A stretch of DNA of 64,000 bases from Ideonella alba. Its GTDB lineage: Bacteria; Pseudomonadota; Gammaproteobacteria; Burkholderiales; Burkholderiaceae_C. Position numbers and translations under genes: made by a program. The notes beneath the pieces were generated by a model. The model ran no database searches and was not told where the DNA came from. It was given only the letters and a program-made list of their open reading frames with translations. The stretch covers positions 62,001-126,000 of the forward strand of contig NZ_JAGQDF010000009.1 in the NCBI RefSeq assembly GCF_018069875.1. The letters are read 5' to 3'. Below are positions 55,928 to 64,000 of the stretch, piece by piece (the first letter of the stretch is position 1; each line of letters opens with the position of its first letter).

Positions 55928-55955
55928 GCCATGGCCGGGCATGCCCGGCCATGGC
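55928..55955. repeat. 28-base perfect palindrome at the 3' end of dctM
   Basis: The half site GCCATGGCCGGGCA is followed by its exact reverse complement, with no spacer, directly after the dctM stop. It could be a cruciform, a protein site, or an extra 3' stem before the terminator. Confidence 0.8.
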
Positions 55956-55956
55956 C

Positions 55957-57675
55957 TCACTTCTTGAACGCGTCCATCGGGTCCGGCTCCTTGCCGCCTT
56001 GCGGGGCGCTGGCCGGCGTGCCGAACAGGGCGTTGGTGTCGATCTCCTTGTCCGGGGCGTTGTCGTTCGGCTGGACTTCGATGATCACGTTGCTGGTGTC
56101 CAGATCCGCCTTCTTGTCCAGGCCGCCGGAGACCAGGTTGGGGAAGGCGATGATCAGGCCGACCATGATGATCTGGATGATCACGAAGGGCACCGAGCCC
56201 CAGTAGATCTGGCCGGTGGTGACCGGTGCGATCTCGGCGTTGGTGACCTTGTCCTTGTACTTGTCCACCGGCGCCACGCTGCGCAGGTAGAACAACGCGA
56301 AGCCGAAGGGCGGGTGCATGAACGAGGTCTGCATGTTCACCGCCAGCAGCACGCCGAACCAGACCAGGTCGATGCCCAGCTTTTCGGCCACCGGACCCAG
56401 CAGCGGCACCACGATGAAGGACAGCTCGAAGAAGTCCAGGAAGAAGGCCAGCACGAAGACCAGGATGTTCACCACGATCAGGAAGCCCAGCTGGCCGCCC
56501 GGCAGGCTGGTCAGCAGGTGTTCCACCCAGATCGGGCCGTCAACACCCTGGAAGCTCAGACTGAAGACGGTGGAGCCCAGCAGGATGAAGACCACGAAGC
56601 AGGACAGCTTCATCGTCGAATCCATGGCCTGCTTCATCAGGTGCATCGACAGGCGGCGGCGCGAGATCGCCATGATCAGCGCACCAACGGCGCCCATCGC
56701 ACCGCCCTCGGTGGGGGTGGCGATGCCCAGGAAGATCGTGCCCAGCACCAGGAAGATCAGGCCCAGCGGCGGGATCAGCACGAAGGTGACACGTTCGGCC
56801 ATCTTCGACAGCAGGCCGCGGCCGGTGAGCTTGTTGAGCACCGCCAGCGAGAAGGCCACGCCCACGCCCACGCACATCGACAGCACGATCAGCTCGTCGG
56901 TGGGCATGGTGTCGGGGCGGCTCTTGGCGAAGGCCACGGCGGCAGCTACCGACAGCACGGTCAGCACGCCCAGCGAGCGCAGGCCGGAGCTGCCATCGGG
57001 CTCGCGGAAGGTGCGTGCCTCGGGCGGCAGGGCTGGCGCCCACTGCGGCCGGAACAGCGTGACCAGGATGACGAAGCCGACGTACAGGCCAGTCAGCACG
57101 AAGCCCGGCAGGAAGGCACCCTTGTACAGGTCACCCACCGACCGGCCGAGCTGGTCGGCCATGATGATCAGCACCAGCGAGGGCGGGATGATCTGCGCCA
57201 GCGTGCCCGACGCGGCGATGACGCCCGAGGCGATGCGCCGGTCGTAGCCGTAGCGCAGCATGATGGGCAGCGAGATCAGGCCCATCGAGATCACCGACGC
57301 CGCCACCACGCCGGTGGTGGCCGCCAGCATCGCACCGACGAAGATCACCGCGAAGGCCAGGCCGCCGCGCACCGGACCGAAGAGCTGCCCAATGGTGTCC
57401 AGCAGATCCTCGGCCATCCCGGATCGCTCCAGGATCAGGCCCATGAAGGTGAAGAACGGGATCGCCAGCAGCGTGTCGTTCTGCATGATGCCGAAGACGC
57501 GCAGCGGCAGGGCCTGCAGCAGCGAGGCCGGCAGGATGCCCAGTTCGACGCCGACGAAACCGAAGAACAGGCCGGCTGCGGCGAGCGAGAACGCCACCGA
57601 GAAGCCCATCAGCAGGAACACGATCAGGCCCGCGAACATCACGGGCGCCATGTTGTGGGTCAGGAACTCGATCAC
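55957..57675 (-). CDS. dctM: TRAP transporter large permease subunit
   Basis: The 572-residue membrane protein has about 13 hydrophobic segments with the DctM pattern (VIFVGAMLAATTGVVAASVISMGLISLPIMLRYGYD, GTLAQIIPPSLVLIIMADQLG, GIATPTEGGAMGAVGALI). It is larger than the usual ~430, the longer class of large permeases. It ends in a hydrophilic tail rich in Asp/Pro (VIIEVQPNDNAPDKEIDTN). GTG start at 57675 overlaps dctQ by 4 bases. Confidence 0.94.
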   Translation of the reverse strand: MIEFLTHNMAPVMFAGLIVFLLMGFSVAFSLAAAGLFFGFVGVELGILPASLLQALPLRVFGIMQNDTLLAIPFFTFMGLILERSGMAEDLLDTIGQLFGPVRGGLAFAVIFVGAMLAATTGVVAASVISMGLISLPIMLRYGYDRRIASGVIAASGTLAQIIPPSLVLIIMADQLGRSVGDLYKGAFLPGFVLTGLYVGFVILVTLFRPQWAPALPPEARTFREPDGSSGLRSLGVLTVLSVAAAVAFAKSRPDTMPTDELIVLSMCVGVGVAFSLAVLNKLTGRGLLSKMAERVTFVLIPPLGLIFLVLGTIFLGIATPTEGGAMGAVGALIMAISRRRLSMHLMKQAMDSTMKLSCFVVFILLGSTVFSLSFQGVDGPIWVEHLLTSLPGGQLGFLIVVNILVFVLAFFLDFFELSFIVVPLLGPVAEKLGIDLVWFGVLLAVNMQTSFMHPPFGFALFYLRSVAPVDKYKDKVTNAEIAPVTTGQIYWGSVPFVIIQIIMVGLIIAFPNLVSGGLDKKADLDTSNVIIEVQPNDNAPDKEIDTNALFGTPASAPQGGKEPDPMDAFKK

Positions 57676-58286
57676 TTCGCGGCTCCTTCTTCACGGGCAC
57701 GGATCACTTCGGCCAGCTCCTCTTCGGCCGATTTCTGCTGGTGGCGCTTGGTGGGGTCGTCGACCAGGCCTTGCAGGAAGGCGAAACGCTTGATCAGCTC
57801 GGACACGCCCTGCAGGCCCAGCAGCGTGAAGCCGATCGGCACCAGCGCATACACCGGCCAGCGGATCAGGCCGCCGGCGTTGCTGGACATCTCGCCGCTG
57901 GCGTAGGCCTTCAGCACCAGCGGCGTCACCAGCGTGATCACCTCGATCACGAAGGGGAACAGGAAGACGATGATGCCGAAGATCTCGACCTTGATCTGGG
58001 TGCGCTTGGAGAACTTGCCCAGGATGACGTCGATCTTGACGTGCTCCTGGCGCATCATGGTGTAGCCGGCCGCCAGCAGAAAGACGGCGGCGAACAGGTA
58101 CCACTGGATCTCGAGAAAGGCGTTCGAGCCGATGCTGAAGACCTTGCGGACCACGGCGTTGCCGGCGCTGATCAGCACCGCGGCCAGGACCAGCCAGGAT
58201 GTCCAGCGGCCGACGCGCTCACTGAGCGCGTCAATCAGCTTGGAGAGCTTGAGAAGTGCCGTCACGGTGACTCCATCGTTGGGCAT
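57672..58286 (-). CDS. dctQ: TRAP transporter small permease subunit
   Basis: The 204-residue membrane protein has four helices and the DctQ pattern (SWLVLAAVLISAGNAVVRKVF, EIQWYLFAAVFLLAAGYTMMRQEHVKIDVIL). It forms the permease with DctM. A charged C-terminal tail is rich in Lys and Glu. The ATG at 58286 begins MPNDGVTVTALLKLS. Confidence 0.92.
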   Translation of the reverse strand: MPNDGVTVTALLKLSKLIDALSERVGRWTSWLVLAAVLISAGNAVVRKVFSIGSNAFLEIQWYLFAAVFLLAAGYTMMRQEHVKIDVILGKFSKRTQIKVEIFGIIVFLFPFVIEVITLVTPLVLKAYASGEMSSNAGGLIRWPVYALVPIGFTLLGLQGVSELIKRFAFLQGLVDDPTKRHQQKSAEEELAEVIRAREEGAAK

Positions 58287-58444
58287 GACAAACGAAGCGC
58301 CGCGCCGACTTGGGGCCGGCGTGGCGCGGGTGGCGAGACTGTAGCGGCTCGGCCCCGACCAGAGGGCACCGTGCCGGTGCCGATCAGGGGAAACGCTGAG
58401 GAATCAAGGCTGAAAAGTTTTCAGCCTGCATCGGAATTTCCGTC

Positions 58445-58492
58445 AGTGTCGCGCGTGGTCAATGTCGCGCGTGGTCAGTGTCGCGCGTGCTC
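58445..58492. repeat. Three tandem 16-base repeats at a gene 3' end
   Basis: The unit is (A)GTGTCGCGCGTGGTC with one or two changes per copy (58445-58460, 58461-58476, 58477-58492). On the minus strand each copy begins TGAC/TGAG, and the first supplies the stop codon of the phosphatase-like gene. Confidence 0.85.
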
Positions 58493-58832
58493 AGAGGCTG
58501 ATGGCCTGCTGGTACAGCCGCGTCGAGCGTGCCCCCGAGCGGCAGAAGCACAGCAGCGGTCGCGGCAGCTCCGCCAGCAGCGCGGCGAAGGCGGCGATCT
58601 CCTCGGGCGACTGGTAGCCACCGGCCACCGGCAGGTGGCGGTAGACCAGACCGGCCGCTTCAGCGGCGGCCTGGACCGCGGCGCTGGTGGGCTGGTCGGG
58701 GCCGTGCTCGAAGTCGGGGCGGTTGTTGACCACCGCCTTGAAGCCCAGGCGGGCGGCCTCGGCCATGGCCTCGGGGCTGAGTTGCGGGGCGACGCAGACG
58801 TCGGCGGCGATCTGTTGCAGCGGCAGGTTCAC
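58491..58832 (-). CDS. DSP-like phosphatase / TIGR01244-type sulfur transferase
   Basis: The 113-residue protein has the Cx5R dual-specificity phosphatase-like motif LLCFCRSGARSTRL, after IAADVCVAPQLSPEAMAEAARLGFKAVVNNRPD. It matches the family sometimes fused to beta-lactamase-like domains (Blh, TIGR01244). Rhodanese-like sulfur-transferase and phosphatase activities have both been proposed. The gene stops inside a short tandem repeat. Confidence 0.83.
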   Translation of the reverse strand: MNLPLQQIAADVCVAPQLSPEAMAEAARLGFKAVVNNRPDFEHGPDQPTSAAVQAAAEAAGLVYRHLPVAGGYQSPEEIAAFAALLAELPRPLLCFCRSGARSTRLYQQAISL

Positions 58833-58842
58833 GGCGCGTTCC

Positions 58843-59289
58843 TCACTTCGACAGCGCGGCCTTGACGGCGGCCGACACCAGACCCATGTCGGCCTTGCCG
58901 GCCAGTTGCGCCTTCACGGCGCCCATCACCTTGCCCATATCGCCCGGGCCGGCGGCGCCAACCTCGGCGACGATGCGAGCCACCTCGGCGGCGATCTCGT
59001 CGGCGCTCAGGCGCACCGGCAGGTAGGCCTGCAGCACGGTGATCTCGGCGCTCTCCTTGGCGGCCAGGTCCTCGCGACCGGCCTGCTGGTAGGCGGCGAC
59101 CGAGTCCTTGCGCTGCTTGATCAGCTTGTCGACCAGGCCGATCACCATCGCATCGTCCAGCGTCACGCGCTCGTCGACTTCCTTCTGCTTGCAGGCGGCC
59201 AGCAGCATGCGGATGGTGGACAGGCGCTCGGCCTCCTTGGCGCGCATGGCGGCCTTCATGTCCTCGGTGATGCGGTCTTTGAGACTCAT
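58843..59289 (-). CDS. GatB/YqeY domain protein
   Basis: The 148-residue protein starts MSLKDRITEDMKAAMRAKEAERLSTIRML and has the YqeY all-helical tail DMGKVMGAVKAQLAGKADMGLVSAAVKA. YqeY resembles the C-terminal tRNA-binding part of GatB. In Burkholderiales it commonly lies near rpsU, which is at the right edge of this window. Confidence 0.93.
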   Translation of the reverse strand: MSLKDRITEDMKAAMRAKEAERLSTIRMLLAACKQKEVDERVTLDDAMVIGLVDKLIKQRKDSVAAYQQAGREDLAAKESAEITVLQAYLPVRLSADEIAAEVARIVAEVGAAGPGDMGKVMGAVKAQLAGKADMGLVSAAVKAALSK

Positions 59290-59340
59290 GGCGACAGTGG
59301 ATGGAATGTGGGGTCGGCGGATTGTCGCAAACCCCGCCGC

Positions 59341-60579
59341 TCAGACCACTTCCAGGGCCAGCAGTTCGCCGAAGGACTGGCGGCGGCGGATCAGCCGCGC
59401 CTGGCCGCCATCCACCAGAACCTCGGCGGCCAGCGGGCGGCTGTTGTAGTTGCTCGACATCGAGGCGCCGTAGGCCCCGGCGTCGTGCAGCACCAGCAGG
59501 TCGCCCACGCGCGCCTCGGGCAGCGCCCGGCGCTGCACCACGCCGCCGTCGCCCTGGGTGAAGACATCGCCCGACTCGCACAGCGGTCCGGCCACCACCG
59601 TGTCGACGGTGGCGCGTGGCGTGCCGTCCTGCGCGATCAGGCTCATCGCGTGGTAGGCACCGTACATCGAGGGGCGCATCAGGTCGGAGAAGCCGGCATC
59701 CACCAGGGTGAAGCGGTTGTCCCCCATGGGCTTGGTGGCGCGCACCTCGGTCAGCAGCACGCCACTTTCCGCCACCAGGTAGCGGCCGGGTTCGATCTCC
59801 AGGTGAACCCCATGGCCCAGGTGGGTGGCCACGGCCTGGCGGGCGGTGTTCCACAGGCTGAAGTAGTGGGTGGTGTTGATGCGCGCGTCGCCCTCGCGGT
59901 AGGGGATCGACAGACCGCCACCGGCCGAGATGGCCTGCAGGTCACAGTCGGCGCGCTTGACGAGATCCACCATGGCCTGGCAGACCTGCTGCAGGTGGCC
60001 GTAGTCCACGCCCGAGCCGATGTGCATGTGCAGCCCCACCAACTGCAGACCATGCTGGCGCACCGCGGCGAGTGCGGCATCCAGCTGCGCGTGCCAGATG
60101 CCGTGCTTGCTGTGCTCGCCACCGGTGTTGGTCTTGTTGCTGTGGCCGTGGCCGAAGCCGGGGTTGATGCGCAGCCACACCTTGTGGCCTGGCGAGGCCG
60201 CGCCCAGCTGGTGCAGCATGTCGATCGAGCCGGCGTTCACCGGCACCCGGTGCTCGACCACGGTGGCCAGCGTGGCGGCATCGAACAGGTCGGCGGTGAA
60301 GACGATGCCGCTGGCGCCGCAGGGCGCATCGTCGGCGCTGTAGCCGGCGGCCAGCGCGCGCAGGATCTCGCCGCGCGACACCGCATCCACCACCACCCCT
60401 TCGGCGCGCATCAGGCGCAGCAGGTGGGTGTTGGAGTTGGCCTTCTGGGCGTAGCGGATGGTGTCGAAGGCGCGCAGGTCGGCGATGCGCTGGCGGATCG
60501 TGGCGGCGTCGTAGACCCACAGCGGGGTGCCGTGCTGGCGCGCCAGGGCGCGCAGCGTGTCGTCGGTGAACGGGTTCAT
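59341..60579 (-). CDS. lysA: Diaminopimelate decarboxylase
   Basis: The 412-residue PLP fold-III decarboxylase makes lysine from meso-diaminopimelate. The PLP lysine is in IRYAQKANSN, with GLHMHIGSGVDYG, LEIEPGRYLVAESG and GPLCESGDVF. The ATG at 60579 starts MNPFTDDTLRALARQHGTPL. The divergent LysR-type gene starts 71 bases away and is its probable regulator. Confidence 0.93.
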   Translation of the reverse strand: MNPFTDDTLRALARQHGTPLWVYDAATIRQRIADLRAFDTIRYAQKANSNTHLLRLMRAEGVVVDAVSRGEILRALAAGYSADDAPCGASGIVFTADLFDAATLATVVEHRVPVNAGSIDMLHQLGAASPGHKVWLRINPGFGHGHSNKTNTGGEHSKHGIWHAQLDAALAAVRQHGLQLVGLHMHIGSGVDYGHLQQVCQAMVDLVKRADCDLQAISAGGGLSIPYREGDARINTTHYFSLWNTARQAVATHLGHGVHLEIEPGRYLVAESGVLLTEVRATKPMGDNRFTLVDAGFSDLMRPSMYGAYHAMSLIAQDGTPRATVDTVVAGPLCESGDVFTQGDGGVVQRRALPEARVGDLLVLHDAGAYGASMSSNYNSRPLAAEVLVDGGQARLIRRRQSFGELLALEVV

Positions 60580-60629
60580 GGGGGGCGATCCTGCCGCAGA
60601 TGGTGCATATTGCAAAATACTGATTCTTC

Positions 60630-60643
60630 TTGAATGCATTCAA
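60630..60643. promoter_or_regulatory. Palindrome in the lysA-lysR intergenic region (candidate operator)
   Basis: TTGAATGCATTCAA is a perfect 14-base palindrome, eight bases before the LysR-type ATG. It also fits a T-N11-A-like site. AT-rich sequence around it (ATATTGCAAAATACTGATTC) likely holds the two promoters. Confidence 0.65.
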
Positions 60644-60650
60644 TGGTGAT

Positions 60651-61559
60651 ATGGAATTGACCCACCGCCAGGTCGAGGTGTTCCGCGCCGTGATGGGCAC
60701 CGGCCATGTCACCCGGGCGGCCGAGCTGCTGCATACCTCGCAGCCCACGGTGAGCCGCGAGCTGGCGCGGCTGGAGCAGGTGCTGGGCTACGCGCTGTTC
60801 GACCGCGTGCGGGGCCGGCTGCACCCCACCACCCGCGCGCTGGCCTTGCTGGACGAGGTGAAGGCCTCGTATGTGGGCCTGGAGCGCATCGCCGCCACCG
60901 CACAATCGCTGAAGCACTTTGCCCAGGGGCGGCTGACTCTGGCCAGCCTGCCGGCCCTGGCCCACGCGCTGGTGCCCGAGGCGCTGGCCGGCTTTGCCCA
61001 GGGGCAGCCGCAGGCGCGGGTGAGTCTGGAAAGCCTGGAGTCGCCCCTGCTGGAATCGGCGCTGGCCGAGCAGCGCTATGACCTGGGCCTGGTCGAGCGG
61101 CATGAAGCCCCCGCCGCCTGCACGCTGCAGACGCTGCTGGTGGCCGACGAGGTGGCGGTGCTGCCCGCCGGGCATCCGCTGGCGGCGCGGGAGCGACTGA
61201 CGCCGGCCGACTTCGCCGGCCAGCCCTTCGTCAGCCTGGCGCCCACCGACCCCTACCGCCAGCAGATCGACGCGCTGTTCGCGCAGGCCGGCATCGAGCG
61301 CACGCTGCGCCTGGACACGCCCAGCGCGGTGTCGGTCTGCGCGCTGGTGCGCCAGGGGCTGGGGCTGGGCATCGTCAACCCGCTGACCGCGCTGGAGATG
61401 GCCGGCCCGGCGCTGCTGGTGCGGCCGCTGAGCGTCTCGATCCCCTTCCATGTGGCGCTGGTGCGGCCCGCCTGGCGGGCGGTGCACCCGCTGCGGGCCG
61501 AATTGGAGGCGGCGCTGAGTGCCGCGGCACAGCGGCTGCAGCAGCGTCTGGGCGGCTGA
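60651..61559 (+). CDS. lysR: LysR-family transcriptional regulator (probable lysA activator)
   Basis: The 302-residue protein has the LTTR helix-turn-helix at ~1-62 (MELTHRQVEVFRAVMGTGHVTRAAELLHTSQPTVSRELARLEQ) and a PBP2-like effector domain (~90-300). The ATG at 60651 is preferred to a TTG at 60630 inside the palindrome. Divergence from lysA argues for the classical LysR role: lysine or diaminopimelate-responsive control of lysA. Confidence 0.85.
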   Translation: MELTHRQVEVFRAVMGTGHVTRAAELLHTSQPTVSRELARLEQVLGYALFDRVRGRLHPTTRALALLDEVKASYVGLERIAATAQSLKHFAQGRLTLASLPALAHALVPEALAGFAQGQPQARVSLESLESPLLESALAEQRYDLGLVERHEAPAACTLQTLLVADEVAVLPAGHPLAARERLTPADFAGQPFVSLAPTDPYRQQIDALFAQAGIERTLRLDTPSAVSVCALVRQGLGLGIVNPLTALEMAGPALLVRPLSVSIPFHVALVRPAWRAVHPLRAELEAALSAAAQRLQQRLGG

Positions 61560-61561
61560 GC

Positions 61562-62623
61562 TCAGCGCAGCAGGTGACGCTGGAAAAAGGCCACGGTGCG
61601 TTGTTCCACCGCGGGCACGGTGGCGGCGCGGTCGAAGCCGGGCGGATCGGCCAGCAGCCGGCCGGCCAGGCCGCCCACTGGCGGCGGCGGCGACAGCATC
61701 GCGCCGTGCCCGCCGTCGGGCAGGGTGGCCAGATCCTCACAGCCGGTGCAGCCCTGCAGCACGCGCAGACCATGCCAGGCCGGAAGCAGCCAGCGGTCCT
61801 GCGCGGCGTTGACCAGGCCCAGCGGCACCGCGGGCCGCTGCAGCGAGGCGGGGTCGAAATCGGCGGCCAGCGGCACCACGGCCACCACGGCGGCGATGCG
61901 CTCGTCGCGCTCATGGCGCCAGGTGGTGTCGCTGCCGAATCGGCTGTCCAGCGCGCGCGGCGCCAGCCAGCGCTTCAGGCCGTCGAGCGGGCCACCGGTG
62001 AGCTCGGCGTACAGGCCCACGCAGGCCGCGAAGTCCTCGGCGATGTGTTGCCGGCAATGCTCGGCGAACCGGGCGGGTGACCAGCGGCCGCCGGCCAGTT
62101 CCAGCGCCGTGTGGCCGCCGGCCGACAGGCCCCACAGACCCACGCGCCGGGCGTCCAGGCCGGGCCAGCGGCCATCGGCCAGCACGGCGTCGATCGCCCG
62201 CCGCACCTCGCCAGGGCGGCGGCTCCAGCTCTCGGGCCCTGGGGTGCCGGGATCCCCGGCGTGATCGCCCCGGTGCTGGGGCAGGGCCACGACGAAGCCG
62301 GCCTCGGTGAGCCGGCGCGCCAGGTCCAGGTGCACCCAGGGCGTGCCGCCCGAGCCGTGCGACAGCACCACCAGCCGGCCGTTGCCGGCAGCGGGCGGGG
62401 CGTCGGTGGCCAGCGGCACCGGCTGCCAGCCGGCCCACACCGGCCGTTCGGCCGCATCGCTGGGGTAGAAGACCGTGACCGGTCCGTCGTCGCCGCTGGC
62501 GGGCAGGCGGGTCATGCCCAGTCCCGCCCAGGCGGGGGACAGGGTGGCACCGGCGCACAGCGCCAACGCAGCCAGGAAACGGTCCAGGAAACGGCCCAGG
62601 GGCCGGGAACATGCAAGCGTCAT
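61562..62623 (-). CDS. Exported alpha/beta hydrolase
   Basis: The 353-residue protein has a signal peptide (MTLACSRPLGRFLDRFLAALALCAGATLSPAWA) and dienelactone-hydrolase/PAF-acetylhydrolase-like features: VVLSHGSGGTPWVHLDLA, nucleophile GLWGLSAGGHTALEL, and a late LPDGGHGAML histidine. The CTGCED pair may form a disulfide. Periplasmic esterase activity is likely; the substrate is unknown. It converges with the LysR gene (2-base gap). Confidence 0.8.
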   Translation of the reverse strand: MTLACSRPLGRFLDRFLAALALCAGATLSPAWAGLGMTRLPASGDDGPVTVFYPSDAAERPVWAGWQPVPLATDAPPAAGNGRLVVLSHGSGGTPWVHLDLARRLTEAGFVVALPQHRGDHAGDPGTPGPESWSRRPGEVRRAIDAVLADGRWPGLDARRVGLWGLSAGGHTALELAGGRWSPARFAEHCRQHIAEDFAACVGLYAELTGGPLDGLKRWLAPRALDSRFGSDTTWRHERDERIAAVVAVVPLAADFDPASLQRPAVPLGLVNAAQDRWLLPAWHGLRVLQGCTGCEDLATLPDGGHGAMLSPPPPVGGLAGRLLADPPGFDRAATVPAVEQRTVAFFQRHLLR

Positions 62624-62729
62624 CGTCAGCTCCTTGCGGCGGCGACGGCCACCGTGGAGCGCAGGGTCGCGCTGGCGGCTGCGGCGGTCTGCGCGATTCC
62701 TGCAAGCAGCCAGGCCGGGCTGGCCGATT

Positions 62730-63836
62730 TCAGGAATCGGCCAGCTGCTGGCGCCGGAACTCGGTGGGCGTCTGGCCGGTCGCGGCCTTGAAGGCGCGGT
62801 TGAACGGGCCGATCGACTGGAAGCCCACGTCCAGCGCGATCGCCAGCACCGCCTGGTCGCGCCGCGCCGGGTCGGCCAGCGCGGCCTGCGCGGCGGCAAT
62901 GCGGTGGCTGTTGATGAAGGCGCTGAAATGGCCGTGGCCCAAGCGATCGCGGATCACCCGGCGCAGCCGGTACTCCGGGCAGCCCAGGCGCGCGGCCAGC
63001 GCGCCGATGCCCAGCTCGCCCTGGCGCCACAGCTGGTCCTGCTGCATCGCGCGCTGCAGCCGCTCGGCGGTCAGATCGTCATCGGGGTCGCGCGGCGCGA
63101 CGGCCGCTGTGGGCGGAGCCACGTCGGGCGACGGGGGCGGTGCGGCCGGGGCGGCGGGCGCCGGACCGATGAACCAGCCCAGGTCGTCGCGCAGCCGGGC
63201 CATGCCCAGGACCACCGCGGCCAGCATGGCGGCCACCATGGCCGAGTCCAGCAGCGCCGCCCCGCCCACCAGCCGCCCGCCGGGCTGGCCCAGGCGCAGC
63301 GCCAGCTGGACCAGCGTGTAGGCGCCGCCGCCGGCGACGATCACCAGGCGCAGCCGGCGCCGGGGCTCGACAAGGTCGCCGCGCCAGTGCCGCAGCGCCA
63401 CCCACAGCGCGCCGGCGGCACAGGCCAGCGGCAGCAGGCGCTGGGCCGCGGCGGCGGCTTGCGCCCAGCCCTCGTCGCGCCCGGTGCAGCCCAGCGACAC
63501 GTTGAAGACGCCCAGCGCCACCGCCGCCAGCCAGGCCAGCGGCCAGTGCGATGGCGCCTGGCCGTCGGCACGGAACAGGGTCAGGGCCAGCGCCCAGAAC
63601 AGCAGGGCGTTGGCCACCGCCACACCCACCAGCGGCGCAAGCGCGGCCCGCGACAGCGAGGATTCCACGCCGGGGTGGCCCGCCAGCGTCTGCACCACCA
63701 GGCCGGCCAGCAGCAGCCGGCCGATCCGCGCCGCCGGGCTGGTCGCGCCGGCACGCCACAGCCACGCTGCCAACAAGGCCGCCAGCGCGGCGGCGGCGCC
63801 GCGCAGCAGGGAATCCATCCAGGCCAGCCAGTCCAT
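62730..63836 (-). CDS. Membrane-anchored AraC-family regulator
   Basis: The 368-residue protein has six or seven hydrophobic segments in its first ~230 residues (LLLAGLVVQTLAG, LFWALALTLF, LLDSAMVAAMLAAVVLGMA). A Pro/Ala linker follows. An AraC/XylS DNA-binding domain (~270-368) shows LAARLGCPEYRLRRVIRDRLG, FINSHRIAAAQAAL and FQSIGPFNRAFKAATGQTPTEFR. The gene next to it, the exported hydrolase, could be a target. The ATG at 63836 starts MDWLAWMDSLL. Confidence 0.88.
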   Translation of the reverse strand: MDWLAWMDSLLRGAAAALAALLAAWLWRAGATSPAARIGRLLLAGLVVQTLAGHPGVESSLSRAALAPLVGVAVANALLFWALALTLFRADGQAPSHWPLAWLAAVALGVFNVSLGCTGRDEGWAQAAAAAQRLLPLACAAGALWVALRHWRGDLVEPRRRLRLVIVAGGGAYTLVQLALRLGQPGGRLVGGAALLDSAMVAAMLAAVVLGMARLRDDLGWFIGPAPAAPAAPPPSPDVAPPTAAVAPRDPDDDLTAERLQRAMQQDQLWRQGELGIGALAARLGCPEYRLRRVIRDRLGHGHFSAFINSHRIAAAQAALADPARRDQAVLAIALDVGFQSIGPFNRAFKAATGQTPTEFRRQQLADS

Positions 63837-63867
63837 GGGGCGGCAGTGTCGGCGAAAAGGCGGGCAC

Positions 63868-63903
63868 AAAAAAACCCGCAGCGGCGTCCCGCGGCGGGTT
63901 TTT
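63868..63903 (-). terminator. Terminator behind rpsU
   Basis: AAAACCCGC (63871-63879) pairs with GCGGGTTTT (63894-63902) over a 14-base loop. A T-tract follows on the minus strand and also on the plus strand, so it can work in both directions. Confidence 0.85.
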
Positions 63904-63922
63904 CAGGGGAAGCGACTGAGGA

Positions 63923-64000
63923 TCAGTACAGCTTCTTGGGCAGCTGCATGCTGCGCACGCGCTTGTAGTGGCGCTTGACCGCGGCGGCCTTCTTGCGCTT
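63923..64000 (-). CDS. rpsU: 30S ribosomal protein S21 (3' end only)
   Basis: Translation of the last 78 bases on the minus strand gives a very basic tail KRKKAAAVKRHYKRVRS, ending MQLPKKLY before a TGA at 63923. This is the C-terminus of the Burkholderiales S21 protein. The N-terminal part lies beyond the right edge. Too short to appear as an open frame from a start codon. Confidence 0.93.
   Translation of the reverse strand, partial: KRKKAAAVKRHYKRVRSMQLPKKLY

Overview
The window is about 70% GC with the dense, strongly GC3-biased coding typical of Burkholderiales. The gene content and orders (pyrG-kdsA-eno-ftsB, a 16-strand type porin, a Bug-family receptor, DUF455, a fused PabB/PabC, and an S21 tail ending in QLPKKLY) point to a betaproteobacterium. 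It is probably of the Leptothrix/Rubrivivax/Ideonella (Sphaerotilaceae) type. It looks chromosomal: there is no insertion sequence, phage, plasmid, CRISPR or tRNA gene that I could recognise.

Layout. 1-1.6 kb: end of a fused pabB-pabC (folate). 1.6-3.6 kb: a short accessory patch of visibly lower GC with a secreted protein, a GFA-type protein and an alpha/beta-hydrolase-like protein. 3.6-8.6 kb: a LuxR-type response regulator, a secreted protein behind a large inverted repeat, a TPR-like hybrid histidine kinase and an overlapping phosphotransferase. 8.6-10 kb: a BNR-propeller/MoaD-like pair. 10.2-13.2 kb: a periplasmic solute-binding protein translationally coupled to a PAS-GAF-GGDEF diguanylate cyclase.

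13.2-22.3 kb is the highlight. It is an 11-gene minus-strand operon, mostly joined by 1-4 base overlaps, headed by a lanthanide-type XoxF methanol dehydrogenase. XoxG cytochrome and XoxJ follow, then a chain of exported accessory proteins. These are two uncharacterised Cys-containing proteins, two SoxYZ-like carriers, a PQQ-associated beta-propeller, a SRPBCC protein, a metallo-beta-lactamase-fold 'relay hydrolase' with an eroded zinc motif, and a CxxC thioredoxin-like protein. Together they look like a periplasmic C1/aldehyde oxidation module in which a Sox-like thiol carrier system works beside the quinoprotein.

22.7-35.8 kb is mixed housekeeping and transport: amiC-tsaE, queG, an AEC transporter, a Bug receptor with xerD, a porin, marC, a polar amino-acid ABC permease and receptor with no ATPase, DUF455, hslO with an in-frame palindromic insertion, and a nadR-like/pnuC NAD salvage pair. 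35.5-40 kb is the conserved pyrG-kdsA-DUF1330-eno-ftsB block. 40-48.5 kb holds a secreted protein, a hydrolase, a BTAD regulator, the Anbu proteasome homologue, mutS and suhB. 48.6-54.5 kb holds trmJ, cysE, a LysM-FecR protein, mog, darP and pmbA. 54.6-58.3 kb encodes a TRAP transporter split between two convergent units. The right end carries a small DSP-like phosphatase, yqeY, divergent lysA/lysR-type genes, a hydrolase, a membrane AraC regulator and the 3' end of rpsU.
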